From positions 383,706 to 447,705 of the forward strand of contig NW_019091466.1 in the NCBI RefSeq assembly GCF_001949145.1: a stretch of 64,000 nt of DNA, read 5' to 3'. Origin of the DNA: Acanthaster planci. Taxonomy: Eukaryota; Echinodermata; Asteroidea; Valvatida; Acanthasteridae. Shown one piece after another: positions 1-15,400 of this stretch (positions are counted from its first letter, which is position 1; each line of letters starts with the position of its first letter). Under the pieces are notes generated by a model. That model did not search any database and had not been told where the DNA came from. It worked only from the letters and a program-made list of their open reading frames with translations. The position numbers were made by a program, and so were the translations under genes.

Positions 1-362
1 AGCAATTGGCCCAAAGTAAGGGCCAGAGTTATGTGTAGAATGACTCCTGTGTTATGTCAATGGGAAAAAATATGAGATATTCCATGTCTGTCTGCAGCAG
101 AGCACGGGACTTTTCCGAATTAATATTCATGAATCCTACATAATTACATGTATTTACATGGTGCAGTTGTAGCCTGTCCCATGTCTAGCAATTGGACTTT
201 GCTGAGGAAATTTTATGTTGAAACTCTCACTTTTGGGGATAAACAGTATGCATATCTGTGTAATTGGTGTAGTACATGCATACATTTCATATGATTCCAG
301 TACATAAAAATGCTTGAAAATATTAAGTTCCATTAATCATAGCACAAGTTTTATCTCCACAG
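1..362 (+). other. intron or 5' flank upstream of first visible CCDC66 exon
   Basis: AT-rich sequence with no exon, repeat or promoter I can support. It is presumably intron, because exon 1 starts with an acceptor site in the middle of a codon. Confidence 0.5.
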
Positions 363-424
363 TGAAGGAGCTAAATTTGCGGCAAAAGCGAAGTCTGGTC
401 AAATTGGGATCTACCTTTTTAAAG
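363..424 (+). CDS. CCDC66: CCDC66 exon 1 (first visible)
   Basis: The acceptor is ttatctccacag and the donor aaag|gtacgt. The exon enters with one base completing a codon and then reads EGAKFAAKAKSGQIGIYLFK. This frame was chosen because it alone continues in phase through exon 2 into exon 3. It probably corresponds to the short basic N-terminal region of vertebrate CCDC66. At least one earlier coding exon must exist to the left. Confidence 0.7.
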
Positions 425-3400
425 GTACGTCTTTTAATTGATGTCATTTATGTAAGGTGTTGTTACTGCTTACAGTCACTATTTATAGACATACAGTTGA
501 ACTTCTTTATTATGGTTTACTTCACTTTCCCATCACAGCCCAGAGGCTGAATTGAGAGCATGTTAACACATTCATTGTGTAGATTATGATTACAGTTTCA
601 AATATTAAAAAAAGATATAAAAGGATATAAAACCATACTAAAATGTTACTAGATTATATTCTTAGATATTTTGTTTACAAAAATAGGAAGAAAATTACAC
701 AAATGAATCTCAAAATTACAGTATAAATGTGTATAATTAAAACTAAAAGTGCATGAGCACTTCTTGTTCAGTAGGTTAGTTAAAAAAGGAATTGCACTGT
801 TCTTGTACTAGTATCTTGTCATTCAGCACCTGGGAATATATAGGGTGTTTGCATTATGCATAGTATTGGACCTCGCCGGAGGAAGCCAGTCATGATCAGG
901 GCCCAGAAGATTTGTTGTTAAAATTTCAAACAAAGCTGGTCCAGCCTTTCCTTAAGCACTGTTAATACAACATTCTGTTTAAAGCAAGGAAATTTGAAGT
1001 TCCTGATACTTTGCTCTTCATTGTTTTCATTTCTGATAATATAAGGTCCCTGTTACTAGTACAAGATGGTAATCTACAAAGTCTGAGTGACCTCTTTAAA
1101 GAGGTTCAACTGTATACAGTAAAATGACCAGAACCATAATAATCAAGTCCCTGTTAGATTTTAGATGAAAAGTGAAATCTGAAATTTATCAGCTGTCCTT
1201 AAATGAATACATGCATATATTTTATTATGTTATTTTAATACATTTGGTAAGTAATATTTTTTATTGCAAATCTTTGCATGTGTTTTATGCAGTTTCTTTG
1301 AATTAATGTAACTTCATAGCATTTCACATTTCCTATGTGTCTTGTTTTGATATCTTACAGATACAAAGCCCAACAGAAATAAAAAGGTTAGTATGAGACT
1401 GAAGTAAGTATTGTCAACAAACACTTTGCCTTTATCTGTGTAATTTACAGGAACTTTGGCTGTCGAAATGCTTAAGAACGAAACCTTTCTTATTCTTAAT
1501 TTTACTCAGGCAATATCACTGATTCATATTCCATTTACAGGTGTAATTTTATTTTGGTTTTCACAAAATGTAAAAATTGTGTGCAGTTAACAAATCAAGT
1601 CACATGAATGCTTCACATTTCTGTGGAATATTGTATGCTGAGTAGTCACCAGAATGTTTTCAGTTCGACAGAGTATTTTCTTGTGATTGTAGTGAACTTG
1701 ATAAGGAGTTAGAGTTCAAGGTTGCTGGCTGTTGAAAATTTATTTGTTGCTCATCAGAATAAAGACAACATTGTAATGAGACAAATCAGACTTACCAGTG
1801 TACAAGCATACAGTTGTACAATTAGTGCCTCCATTGCATTGATCAAAAATACATGTACCGGTAACTTGTACATCTACATAGAAAATGCAGTGCTATTACA
1901 CTGAAAGCTCTTTAATACAAAATCCCAAAAGAAAGAGTACCACCTTACTAGTCAATGTCGTGATCTCAGAGTATGTTCACGAGCACATTACAATAATGGA
2001 AATCCTATACATTTAAATGACAGAAAAATCTCCATAAAATTGCATTAAAACCCAAAGTAAAAGTCTAAACTACATGTGCGTTACAACAATTTCAATGAAA
2101 AAAGTACAGGCATTACATCAATGATCACAATTGAAACGACACAAAAGACATCTACAGATACTGACCAAAATGAATCTTACAATAGAATCCCCTCTTAAAC
2201 AGACAAGTCTTTGGCACAGATTTGAAAATACTGTACTAATACTAGTAGCCCAACAGATGTGAGGTGGGAGTGCATTTCAGACATGTGGTGCACTATATTC
2301 AAATGCTTGATCTACTAGAGTAACCTTACCCCAACCCGCAGGGTAGTTAAGGAGAACACCACCACTGGAACTGCAGAGACAGCAACAAGATTGGGGCTTT
2401 ACACAACAAGCTGATACTTTAAATATTATGTGAATAATTAAATGCACTACCACAAACTGTAGTAATGTGGGTTATCATCAACATGTTAGCATAGAACCAT
2501 GCACCTAAATTTCAGGCAACCAAAGATAAGGGAACAACAGATTCCCTGCCTGACTACCTTGTAGGGTTACGTTGGATAATTGTTGAAGAATGCCTATCAT
2601 CACAAATTCAGTCTTATTGTCGTTCAAAAGTAATCTACTGTCGAGCATCCACTGCCGTACATCATGTATATAAGCTTCCATGGCAGACAGGGCAGATTCC
2701 TGGCTACCTGCCTGACCACACTGATGGGGCAGACCTCTTATGCATGTTCAAATGACCTCCTCTGTACTTCATTGTGGGCATGTGCTGTTCGAATTCCGAA
2801 CTGGCACATTGTGTTCAACCAAACATGTTTGGATGTGTTAATTTTATCTCAGTCTGAAAGTGGAACACCTGAAGCTTTTGATTAAAATATAGTAAATACA
2901 CGTTACATGATTAAAACACGAACTGAGAATAATTTGAATACAGTAAATACACGTTACATGATGAGAACACGGACTCAGAATAATTTGAAAACATCTATTG
3001 TATTTTATATGTGATACTCTATTTTCAAAAGTCTTACTTGAATTTTTTGCCAATTTAAAATTAGTTGTAATCATCCTCCGTGCTGCAGGAAGAAAATATG
3101 CATGTACAGTGCGTGTGTTTCTGCAGCAGAAAGTACATTCATTTGGATGAAACTGTTTAGGATAAATGTGGGAGAAAAATCTGTAGAAGGCAAAACTACA
3201 ACATCTGATATACCATGGATAAACTCAATCTACAAGTGATTGATCCATCTGACCTCTTTCCAAGTGGTATATTGTAGTTGATAAAACAACACGTTTGTGT
3301 ATTACATGTACTTCTAAATGCAAATACAATTTCGTGGCAATGTTTTTCTTCCACAGTTTGGATATAAACAAAAGTCTCAGGCATTTCCAATTCGGAAAGT

Positions 3401-6400
3401 CACCACTGGTCGAGATTCAGAGGTTGAAAACAAACCAGTTCCTACCAAGAAACCAACAGCTGAAAAATCATCTTTGCAGAAGAACCATTCCACAAATGCC
3501 AAGGACTTGAAATCAGGCAGGGAAACCATCACCAGTGATACCACCTATAACAGAAAGCAAAGTAGTAAAGATTTTGTAAAAAAAAATGTGCAAAAATTCA
3601 GTGAGAAAACAAAAGAAGAGTCAAAGGACACTAACACTGTAGCACTGACGCAAGACCAGCTGAATGCAATACTGAAGTCCATCGGCCAAATAACTGGCAG
3701 TGAGAAAGTTGCAAGTATTGAAATAGGTAAGTGTTAAATGAACATTTTGAAACTGGGAAGTATCCAATTCACTATTGAGTGAATATGAGGCCAAGTAAAA
3801 AATTAAGCATGTGTAGCCTCACTGTTTTTATAGGGAAGGAAGAGTGGCAGAGTTACTTCCCTTCATTCAAGATGGCCAAAATTTTCTTTTTTCGATTTCC
3901 AACAGTTGGTGTTTCCACTGTTGAAAGACACAATCATGAAAGAGACATGTAAGAGAGGAGAATAAGAGAAAAAGTTTGTACAGAAAGTTTTTAGTTTCAT
4001 TTCTTAATGAATTCGAAAACAACTGCAATGCTTCTGTGATGCTTGTATTTTAAATATTTATTTTAAAAAATTGGGCCATTGCCATTTCAGAAGAGATACT
4101 TTTGGAGACTGAAGATTCAATTGTATGTAGAGAGTTACTTACAGAGTCTGAAGTTAAAAGTTTTGACTTAATGGTGTTTATTTTCTGATGAATCAGTTGG
4201 TATTTGTACTTTTTAATATAGTGCATTTTTACCTTGGTTAAGAATTTAGAACCCAAGCGGTCACCAAAAAGGAAGAACCAACCATGACAACAAATAATGT
4301 TCATGTAGATTTCATTTTCCAATTCTTAAACTTTCTTGAGTGAGAAATTTGCAGTTTGGCCAGAACAATACATGGTCAAGCAAAGTGAGCAGTTAAGTGG
4401 TTATGAAATCAAGTTACCACAGTCTTGGTACAAGACAAGCTTGGTGTGGTGTTGTATTAGATAGTGATGCATTACTGTCTTCAGTTTTTAACAGATAGAA
4501 AGCGCTTTACAGTGGGCCGACCCAGACCTAGCGCACAAAGGTTCTTTGCACAGGGTGGTTAGTCTACAAGTCAGGTTTGTCAACATGTATGGAACACCCT
4601 CTAGTGGTGTGTGTGGGTGAATAATGTGATGGTGGCAGGCATGCTGGGTAGTCCTGCTGAGTTAAAACATGGCTCGAACATTTTGCACCATGACAAGGTT
4701 ACCGAGAAGTCATTGATGAAAGTCTCATCCAAATAACCGTTGGCTTTAAAAGCACTGTTCCTGTGGTATTGAACCTGGAGGGTTAATCGTGATTCATGAA
4801 CTTGTAAGTTCATGTGTTTCAAAATATTGTTATTGTTTGATATTCAGAAAATGGAAATGTAAAGGTGAATGCCCCTAATCAGGAACCACCAAAAGACAAA
4901 CCAGGCGATTCTACCAAGGATTCCAAACCTGACAAAGAGTTTGACAGTGAGCATTCCAAGAAAGAATGTGAAGACAACATCTCTCCAGTGTCAACTGAAA
5001 ACATCCTTTCCTTGCTGGGCAAATTGGGGACAAGAACCCCAAGCCCTGTGCTTAGCTCGAAACCCCCAACCCCAAGCAAAGCACCAGCAAGTGTTGTCAT
5101 TACTACAGCATCACACTCACCAAAGAAAGATTCAGGACCTAAGACAGAAAAACAAAGAAAAGATGAGGTCACCAAAGATGAAAAGACAGGAGGTACAAAT
5201 CAGATTGGATCTAAGGAGAAGGAAGTCGCAGGTCAGTTGGAATTTTCTCATCTCAGCTTAGCTGAAAGGAAGAGACGTAGATGGCAACAGGAGAGAGGTT
5301 AGTTTTAAAACAAGTAGAGTTTAATTTGACCAAGAATGAAGTGTTAAACGCAAATGTCTTAACCCACAACCTTACTTTCAGATTACAAACAAGATTAAGT
5401 TAATGAAAAGGTTTGCGGAAGCACAAGCAAGGATTTCTCTTTTCTGAGTGTGTGCGGTTCTGAAAACAACTGGAAGGTACTCAGTGTTTCAGACAGCATG
5501 CTCTGACTGTCCTCAGGAGACACACATACAAAAGAGATATCCTTGCATGGTGCTGCCGCAAACCTAAACTTGTCACCTTCACCATCATGAGCTTCAAAGT
5601 GCAACTTGATTTGTCTTAAACATTTTGCCACTGTCACCTTTACCCTTGACCTTTCAAACCTTCAAAGTGCAACAGACTTGTGGGCTTACCAAAAACAAGG
5701 CATTGGCTCATATTTGAGTTCAATAGGTGGAAAGGCTTGCAGTAGCACCATGCGAAGGAATATACCTCTTATGAGTATGTGTGGTGTTGAAAAGAACCGG
5801 GAGTATAGTCAACGTTTTGGACTACGTGCTCCGTCTGTCATCAGAACGCTGGAGAGATGCTGAAGATGGAGCTGTTTATGTGTTATGTATTGGACTAATG
5901 TCACACATGTTTTACAGAAGATCACTTAAACGCACAGTGCATCTTGTGCTGCCACATAAAATATATCCTATTGCTGGTAAGTCATTGATAGTCACACACA
6001 AAAAACAAGTGTTCATGCTATATTTTGAAAGGAAAATAATGGCAATAGTCTTTCAACCTTACAGTTTAGTTTTGGAAAATGGGGCTGTTCATTATGTGCA
6101 GCCTGTTTTAGTCAGATCCCCTGCACACTTATTTTACCGGTATTTTCCTGTACTTTACACCTACTTTACACACTTTTGAAATTTTCTGGCTCTGGACTGA
6201 ACCCTCTGGCATCTCTGAGTACAGATTTGATGAAAACAACCTACCGGTACCAGTACCATGGAAAGGATGTCCCCAAGCATGAGGTCAATTCAGTATGGCT
6301 TGTCAAGTGCTTTAGCCAAGTAGAATAGATGTACTTACTGTCTTCTCTCATGTCTAGATGAGTTAGCTGCTCTAGAACAACAGCTGACATTACAAGGCAA

Positions 6401-9400
6401 GCATGCGAGGGAGGTCATTGCCAATAAAACGGCTATGGCACACCATGAGACCAATATGCCAGAGTATCACGACAGAAACCAAGCACCATCGAGGAATACA
6501 CCACAGGTACTGTCATCTCAATTGCTTTCAAATAACCATTCTGCAGGGTCAAAAATGTGTCAACTGTTTTTCATTGGACTGTTAAACCATTAACGCCTGT
6601 ACATATACATTTTATTGCCATCTGCTCACTGGAGAATGTTGTGAAAAACACATTGGTATACAACATTCCTCAGACATCAAAAAAATACTGCTCTTCCTGT
6701 TCACTTTACTGTGCAGCAAGTTTATTTATTTGAAAGAGTATAAAAAACTTGTTTCCAGTAATTGACTTGTTTCTTCATTTGGCCCCTATACGTACGACTT
6801 TTGACCTTTTAAAATGATCTTCATCTTGCCGTGGCCATGATGTAGACAGTGTACACACACTATTGTGCGTATGTATGTACGTTAACCGTACATGTCAGAA
6901 GTGCGAAACTTTTGAAGAAGCTTCGTGCTTTGACCTTTGAAAGGTCATTACCTCATTTTTTTCTGTAGCAACAGTCTTTCTTAATTGTATCTGAAAGGTA
7001 GCAGTATCACCTGGTGATATTACATATGATCAATCTGGCAACCTGAGACATATAAGGGCTTAATGCATTTAGCGGTCCTTAACTCTCCCCCACACCAACT
7101 GCAGTCGGTCAGCAGTAAGATCAAGGATTTAAGGTCATAATCTGATGATCATGATTACTGGCAATGGTCTGCTTTGTCCTGCTCCTTTCTGGGCAGAACC
7201 GGCATTAGCCAACACCAACTCTAACTGCGTACAAGGGACTGAGCTGCGGTGTGTGGGGTCAGAACGCTCAGCTGTCCCAGTGCCACTACTGGGATGACAA
7301 GGTCTCTTGAGACTCCCCGCATTCCAACAGTGCCTACCGAAGAATACCCCACTCAACCGGCATATGGCTAATAAAGGCTCACAGAGGGTTTGCCACATGC
7401 CAGCCACACCGACCACCTCATGGTATGAGCCACTGCCCTTAGACCCTTTTTCAACGGAGGCACCTGGGCGTGACTCGAACACTACAACTTCCCAGGCCAC
7501 TCCTCCACTGACACCCCGGACAGCCCCGAAGGATACAATGCTCGGCCATGCAGGCAGACCGCAACACGCACAACAGATTCTGCCCGCGTGTTATACACCA
7601 GCTGTCCATTGACTGAGAATTTTTCAGCTAGGGTATTTAGACATGAAATAGAGAATAGCGCTAGTGGGCCAACTCCCCATACTTTCTGGGGCTGTCGCAG
7701 TGAATGCCTCATTAGTCTATGGATCTTTTCCAAGTCCCCACTATCGTCCACTGAGATGCAGGGCCATCGACAGAGCTGACGTCAACTCGATCCCTCCCGC
7801 TCCCCCGCCATGCCCACATGCAATACGCAGAGAGCCTTAATGTGTTCAAGCTCTCCACCACCAGTAAGGGCTCAATGAGGCCTGTGGGAGGTGAGTCCAT
7901 GCCTCACCCTTTGACCTAAATGGTGGCTACACGCCTAAGCCCACCAACGTCCAAGTTCTCTTCAGCGTAGGCATTCAGGCATGGACCAAATAATAGCGCT
8001 CCCTGAGCCGACCCCTTTCGTTCACTAGAATGGGCTGTCAGAATACAGATCCAACTTGGCTCTTTCATGGTTATCTACCGAGATGTCTCCCACTTCTACC
8101 GGCAGGCTCACCAAAACCTGTGGGGAAGCAAGTAAAAAATTCAATCATCGATTCAGACGTCTGCTACATGTACATGCCTAATCCCAGTGAAGGAAGCTGC
8201 ATTTGTCCAAACACCTCAATGATCCACAGTTTGGCCGTTCTTGCCCGCCTGTGCAGCCCTGTCTGACATCCGGCCTCGCCTGCAAATTTTTCCGCAAACT
8301 TTGTGTAAGAAGCATAAACGTTCCACATCTTCTTCCACTTGGTCATCTTGTAGAAAGTTGCCAAACATCACACCTCTCCTTCTTAACTATCATCTCAACT
8401 TCAAGGCCCAATCTGAGTCACTGTCTTTGCTGGTCAGCCACTTTGATCTGAAGGTTACACCCCTCGTTTTCAGCTCTGGATTCTGGCCCTCTTCTAATCA
8501 ATCCACTTCCACATCCACCATCTGGGACTTCCCTGTCCAGTGCAGATACAGCACTTGTCATCGCAGGCTTGCATAACACAACAGACAATCTACCTTCTTC
8601 CTAACCCTCACACAATCCCTCTCAAGATTCACAACAGGGCCCAGTCCAGACTTATCCTGATCCTCACAATGGGTCTGCTGGGGACAAAGGCATAGTCTCT
8701 GCTGTTAACCAATACGCAATCCCAGAATCGTATTCGTCTGCTCCACAAACAGGTTTCCTGTTTTGGGTCTGCTGTTACAGACAAAATCGGCCTGGCTCAG
8801 CTAATTCTTCCAGCAAGGGCTGTCTTCCCCAACAAGGACAAATCCAACCTTGAGCTTTAATACCGTAACCCAGTTGAATAGGGCCTCTTGTTGCAGTCTC
8901 CATTCGGTGGCCTTTTATTTCACCCTTATTGGAGTATCTTTCCTGAAGAAAAAAAACACCAGTTTGCTGTCCCTCCAGATCATACTGCAGTCACTCTTTT
9001 GGTGCTAGATGAGAATGCCAACTCTGCCTTCAAGCAGTTCTTACTTATCTCTCACCTGTCTTGGTCTACTGGTAGAGTTAATGCACTTACAGCCATGAAC
9101 ATCCTGTATGAGGGCGTGCAAGCCAAAATTCTCCCTCTCCTTCTTTATGGAAAGACTCATCTGGGTGACAACTCATAGAAACAATGAAATCGTAGGTTAT
9201 TAAACCGAGCCAACTCACTCGTTCACCCAGTACACAACCAACGCAAATAATACAAAGGGCACTGTGTTAGGGACAGCCTACCACTTGATGTTAGGTTCTG
9301 GCAAGTCTTCACATCAGCCAGATGGGTTCTCGCAACTGTCTTCAACTGATTTATGAGTTCCCCTCCATCTGACCAAATTCTTCACCTAACTCCAATCCCT

Positions 9401-12400
9401 CGGAACGATCAAATAAGCGCGCATTGGAGACAAAAAAGGAGGTTAATTCGCCCCTGAGAAGTTCTGCAGGGGGGTATCCTGAGCACTCCACAGTGTCTCC
9501 ACCCCTCTTGACTCTATCCTGGCTGTCGTTGATTGATCTGAGAATTGCTTACTTCTACACCTTTAGTCCATCTATTTTTTTACACATTCCTCTGATTCAT
9601 GTATGCCAGAAGAACTTTTGGGATTCAACCTGCCTTTAGATCACTCGACGTCCCAAGGGATTTTACCCGAATGGCAGAAGTTGTCGCCATCTACCTTCGC
9701 CAGTTTGTCATTCTGACATTCTAATACTTCGATTGCTAACTGGGCGTAGACAGTTACCCAGGCAAGACTGCAGTTGATACTAGCCTTATTTACGAGCTTG
9801 CCATCTGCTGTTCTTCGTCATTCAGGAATATTGAGATCTGGCCCAAGCTCTGATTGATCTAGGTACAGTCCCTGACCCTCTTGGGCTCTGGCTCACAACA
9901 CAACTCCTCCCCGGCCTGATGATTGGTCTGGTGGACCTTGTAATACTGTTTTCATGTTAAGGCCCCTCCTGTCCACTTACTTCTTCTGACTAAAATTGTG
10001 ACCTGATCGATCTCCCAGTTTTTACAAAGGATCACAACTTCGCTGGCAGTTGATGTGAAACCATCTGGTTTACGACCTCCCTCTCCCAAAGATAGATCCT
10101 TAGGTGACGACTTTTGTAACCTGTTCAGATTTCATGGGGTATTTCCCCTCCTGACCTTACCGGTCTCAGTTATAGGGAATTCCCTTCAGCATCTAGAACT
10201 ACAGGCATCATCCAGCATGATGCGTCCCTGCAGCACATCCGCTAGGGTAAATCTGTTCGATCAGTTAATTGTCCCCTTGGGCATCGGGCTCTGGGATTAA
10301 ACTGAAGGCAACCCATAACGTGACTGCCAACATTACAACTCTCTTGCAGATGTGCACTCTCAGAGTAAGATTATCCCGACAAAGCAGATTCTGCCTCACT
10401 AAACTGCCGAGTTATTCTTCAAGATATTCGACAGTTCATATATTGTCTTTGTCCATGACAGAGAATGTTTGGCCGCTGAGGCTCTGCACCAAGTTCCCTC
10501 AACTAAAAGCCTTGGTGTCAGTCGTCCTCCCTTTCAGTTGGGAAGAGTTATTTGCCTATGTGCATGCCCTTCATTCCATCAGTTCTGTGTGTAACACTCA
10601 AGTGCATTGCTACAGTCTTCTCTTTGCTTCGTTGTGGCTTCACCATCCCTTGTGATGCTAACAGACTCATCCCAGACTGCTTTTGGGGAGGATTTTACCA
10701 ACAGGAACCAGTGTAACTGTACCTTCATGTACATGTCATGTGAAATTTCTATGACTCAAGGAAACCTTTATTTTATTTCATGATTTTACTTCCAGTGAGT
10801 TCTCAATCACCAACTTTTGGTGACAGTCACTTGGTCACTTTTCTAAGCAAACCAAGTTTTGACAACTGCAGTGAAACGTTCTGTCCTGACGGTACCTTGT
10901 TTTGTCAATAGTAGTCTTTTTATTGGAAGGAATCAACTTCAAGTTATGCACATTCGTAAGCAAGGTACAGTGAGCCAACTAAAACTTTACTATTTCACAA
11001 TAAAAATCAATCACGGTAGCAGAAAGCAGTGTACAGGATTGACTACTTCCAGCAAGGCTCATACGTGAACACACATGTACACTGTGGTGAGGCAAATGTT
11101 CCAGTTTTGGCTAACACCATTGAGCACTGTGCACGTGTACAAGAAGTGTACATGTATATTCTGCTCAAGATTAACAAAAGTACTGTAGTCATAAAAACCT
11201 GTAGCCCAATCCATGATGTATCAGATATCTGTCAGAACCTTTTTATTCAGTAAGCAATTACCAAAATACCATGATTTAAGCCTGCATAACCCAACTTCAG
11301 GGAAAACTGTTTGCAAAGACTGATGAGTTTTCTTCCTGTCCATTTTTTGTAATGCAACTAACCAAAACTAAATGTCAAATTACACATCACAAAACAAGAG
11401 ACTCCAAATTTTCCTAATGGCTGTATTAGGGAACCTGCATTGATGGTTCCAAAATGGAGAACTGATCCCAACAAGTGATGATGTAGGGTCCCAAACAGTC
11501 ATGCAACAGTGCTTAAAATATAATGAAATTAATCATGGAATTGCCCTAATGCATCTTCCTCTTTTTCTCAGTTTCTGCATCCTGCCTGAATACCTTTGTA
11601 GCTTCATCAGGAAGTTGTGATCCAAACTTGCAGTAGTTTCACATGTACATGTAGATTAATGTTAACCCTTTCATTCTTCCTCACATGACTTCTGTATTTA
11701 TAAGTGAATTGAAAAAGATAAAAGTGGAAATAGAAGAATTAAAGAGTAATTTGAATTGGATGGGTCCTTTTTCTTTTCTATTTCCTGTAGGCTGATACAA
11801 CAAAGTCCCCAAGAGACACTTTTTCCCTTGAAACTTCACCTCGTGTTGTGGCACCATCTAGTTTAAGTGTTATTGAAACACAGCGGATAGTACCAGCAGC
11901 TATGAGATCATCATTTTTAATTGGTGGTCAAGTAAGTATGTATATGCTTTGACATAGTCCTATCTTCAATACTGTATTTTTATTGGCCAGAATGATCAGC
12001 ACAAATGTACACTGCTCTCACCCTCGTGCCTATCACTTTATAAGATCAGAAAGTAGTCGGCACCCGAAGTTCCAAATGATAATGTTGGGGCCACTATAAA
12101 CCAGGCTACTCGTATTCATGTTTTGGCTACTTTCAATTGTTAAGTTGATAATAGAATGGTGAACTGCAGTGGTATAAGTGCACTGGCATAGAATCAGCTT
12201 TTGGAGCATGTTCATTTTTTGTAAATGAACTATTTGTGTCGGCAATTCTGGATTAAATAAGGGAATATATATGCTTGGGTGGTCTTAAACATGGGTTTAA
12301 AACCAAATCAGGAGAATGGAAATGCGGACCTTTGAAAGTAGGCGATGGAAGATTGGGATGCCTCAAAAGTGAATTTGAGGGTTGGAGGTTAGAATGCAAT

Positions 12401-15400
12401 TGGTTCAGGTGGTGAACAAAATGGATGAAGGATTTGAGTTGGCTATGGAAAGGCCTTTCAAATTTCCATCCACCTGCCAACCCAAAACCAGAATTATTTG
12501 GAAGCCACCATGATGGAACTAGCCCATGTCAGAATGACAAACACTCAACCTAATATGTCCAAAGCTGTACTGGAAGCTATTCACAAACTCAAGCTCTGTT
12601 GTCATCAAACCCTACGACAAAGGCTGAGGCATTTGTATCATGAACCAAGAGGACTATTTGAATATTGGTTTCAAACGTCCACCACTAGGAAAAACTAGAC
12701 AGGGACATGAGCCGTAAAAACTCCCTCAAAGTTTTCTAAGTCCTTACCAACATGTTAAAAACAAATGCATATGACAAACACACGTTTGCCTATATTGACC
12801 CACTTGAGCAAAAAATCGCCTGCCCAACCATGTATTTTCTTCCAAAAAATACATAAAATGCCCGCACGGTCACCTGATGAGCCTTTTGTCGGCAGACCAA
12901 TCATCAGTGGTTGCACAAGTCCAACAGCCAAAATTTCCATGTACATGTATGTGCATCATGTCCTTCCAATAGCATCCGCCCAGTATGTCTGCGACACAAC
13001 GGACATGCTGCAGAAAGTAGAAAAGGAGTAATTCCCCCCAAACTCACCTCTGGCAAGCATCAATGTTGTCTCCATGTACACCAACATTCACCAGATGTAA
13101 GCCATTGAATCGGTATAAACAATAAATTTCAGCTACGCCAGAACCAAATCCCATCCAATTACATCTGCACTCTCTTAGAACTTGTTCTGGGTTACAACTA
13201 TTTCAGTTTGGAGGACATTCTTCAGACAGAAAATCGGATGCACAATGGGCTCAATAGCCAGACCAGAAACTTGCAATGTAACACTTCATGAATTTTAATT
13301 GGAAATCTCTGATCCCCCATGGACCAAATCCTCTTCTGGGCTAGATTCAGAGACGAGATTCTCATGGTCTTCAATAGCCAACTCAAATCCTTCACCCATT
13401 TTGTTCATCACCTGAACCAATTGCATTCTACCCTCCTACCCTCAAATTCACTTTTGAGGCATCCGAAACTTTCATCACCTACTTGGACCTTTTCAAAGGT
13501 CCGCGTTTTCATTCTACTGGTACCCTGGATACTAAAGTATTCACAAAACCAACGGAAACATTTCAGTACCTTGACAGAATTTCATCCCATCTACAACACG
13601 TATTCCACGGCTTCATCAAAGGTAAGATATGCCAGAAAACACTAATAATGAGGATGGAAAACACAAAGTTTCACATTCCAGCTACAATCAAGCCGAAATT
13701 TATAAATCCATTCATCCATTGATTTTCGGCAATGAAAATCTATGATTCACAACGAACAAAAAGTGGAGAACAAAATGGAACTTCCCCTCATCTTTACAGC
13801 GATGCACAATCCCCATGTGAAAGACAGAGATACCAAGAATGCTCTTCTAAAACACTGGCACCTTGTGTCTGCAATCCAATTTTGAAGGAAGTTTTCCCCA
13901 TACCTCCTTTAGTTGCCTGCAAGGTAGCCAAACATATCAAGAGGAACATTGTCCAAGCCAAACTCAGCTATACAGAAGACAACCAGTCCTTAAAACTTGA
14001 ATTACCTGACAACACCTTGAATATTCTCTTTCACTTCTGAATGAACAAATCCATTCAAACTAATTGTGCAAAAATATCATACCTAGAGAGACGGTAACCA
14101 TTTTTCCGTCCAGTGAGTGCTGTTCAACTCACTAACCATACCTGCATTCATTTCGATTCATTGTTTAATCATGTGGTTGATGAGTCCTTGAAGGGATGAA
14201 AATGCATTCATGCTCTTTTCTCATGTAAAACCTGCTGGCATGTGATGAGCTGTGTGTACACAGTCTCTTGACCAATCAGAATCGATTAAGCTGTCTTGTA
14301 TCCAGGTGCCAGGTGCATGATTTACGCAGTGGGCATTTATCACTTCTCAGCAGGCATTATCAAATGTTAATACACGGTCAAGTTGCACGTTGTTGAATAG
14401 GGAGACTGTCTGAGGTATTTATGAATCCATTCTTAAACACTTCAGAAGATATTGCAACAAAATTCATGATAGAGATATCACAAATGAATGACTGTTGTGA
14501 TATGAGTTATATAGTTTTCAGCACGTTGGAGGATGCATAGCACCCTCTGCTTTGCCCTGATTGCTATGAGTACCTTTACCTTGAATGTTGAAACATACAT
14601 GTAGCTCACACTGTACTATAATAATCAATAATTGTTAAGTCCCTTCCAGGAAACTAGAATGAACAGAAATCGTGCCTGGCATATTTTTATTTCACTCTGT
14701 CCTAGCCTTGTCCAAGGTTGTCCCTGCTACTTTTTGTCCATAGGAAGAGAATTGGGCTGCTTACGCACAAACCATGGCAAACAAGTCACCATTTATTTTC
14801 ACAGTATCAACCATGGGACAGTATCTTGGCAGACCACAGAGCAAGCAATATGACCACCATATTACTGGACACATGGCAAACCACAGAGCTGCCATGTATA
14901 TATGTACATGGGTGTCATGTTCCGGTCATCTGTGGCCTGTTGGGTTTGCAACTTTCAAGTTAAACAACTTCATTTTTTGCATCTGGTTTGGGACTGTTTG
15001 GGGGTCTCAGGATATGCGAATATGCTGGATATAAATATTAAGGTTTGTCTTAAAGCCCATGACATAAAACAAGCTTTCCAAGGATAGGAATAATTCATTT
15101 TTATAAGAAACCAATTACAGGCTTCTTTACATTCAAAAAAATAATACAAACGAAAAATATAAACATTAATGAAAAATATAAGCACTTACTATAAATGTAA
15201 ATACAAATGGAACATATAAATACAACAGACAAATATGAATGAGACAAATATAAACACAAATTAAAAATGTAATTATGTAAATGGCATTTTAAATGAATGT
15301 AACGCAAAAATCAAAATGCTGCACAAAGTAAATGTGTAATGAAATGTAACTGTTGCATGCCACTTTATTGTCGGCAGCAAGATAAGAGTAGTTCCACAGT

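Noticed and set aside
314-550. 78-codon open frame beginning before exon 1 (VKELNLRQKR...)
   Set aside because: This frame of exon 1 leads, after exon 2, to a frame of exon 3 that soon stops. The EGAKF frame joins correctly.
3295-3510. Second open frame over exon 3
   Set aside because: It is a shadow of exon 3 in another frame and stops after 71 codons; the TQDQL motif is only in the frame chosen.
7135-7900. Overlapping open frames on both strands in the C-rich block
   Set aside because: No conserved motif in any frame; the open frames follow from low stop-codon frequency in GC-richer decayed sequence.
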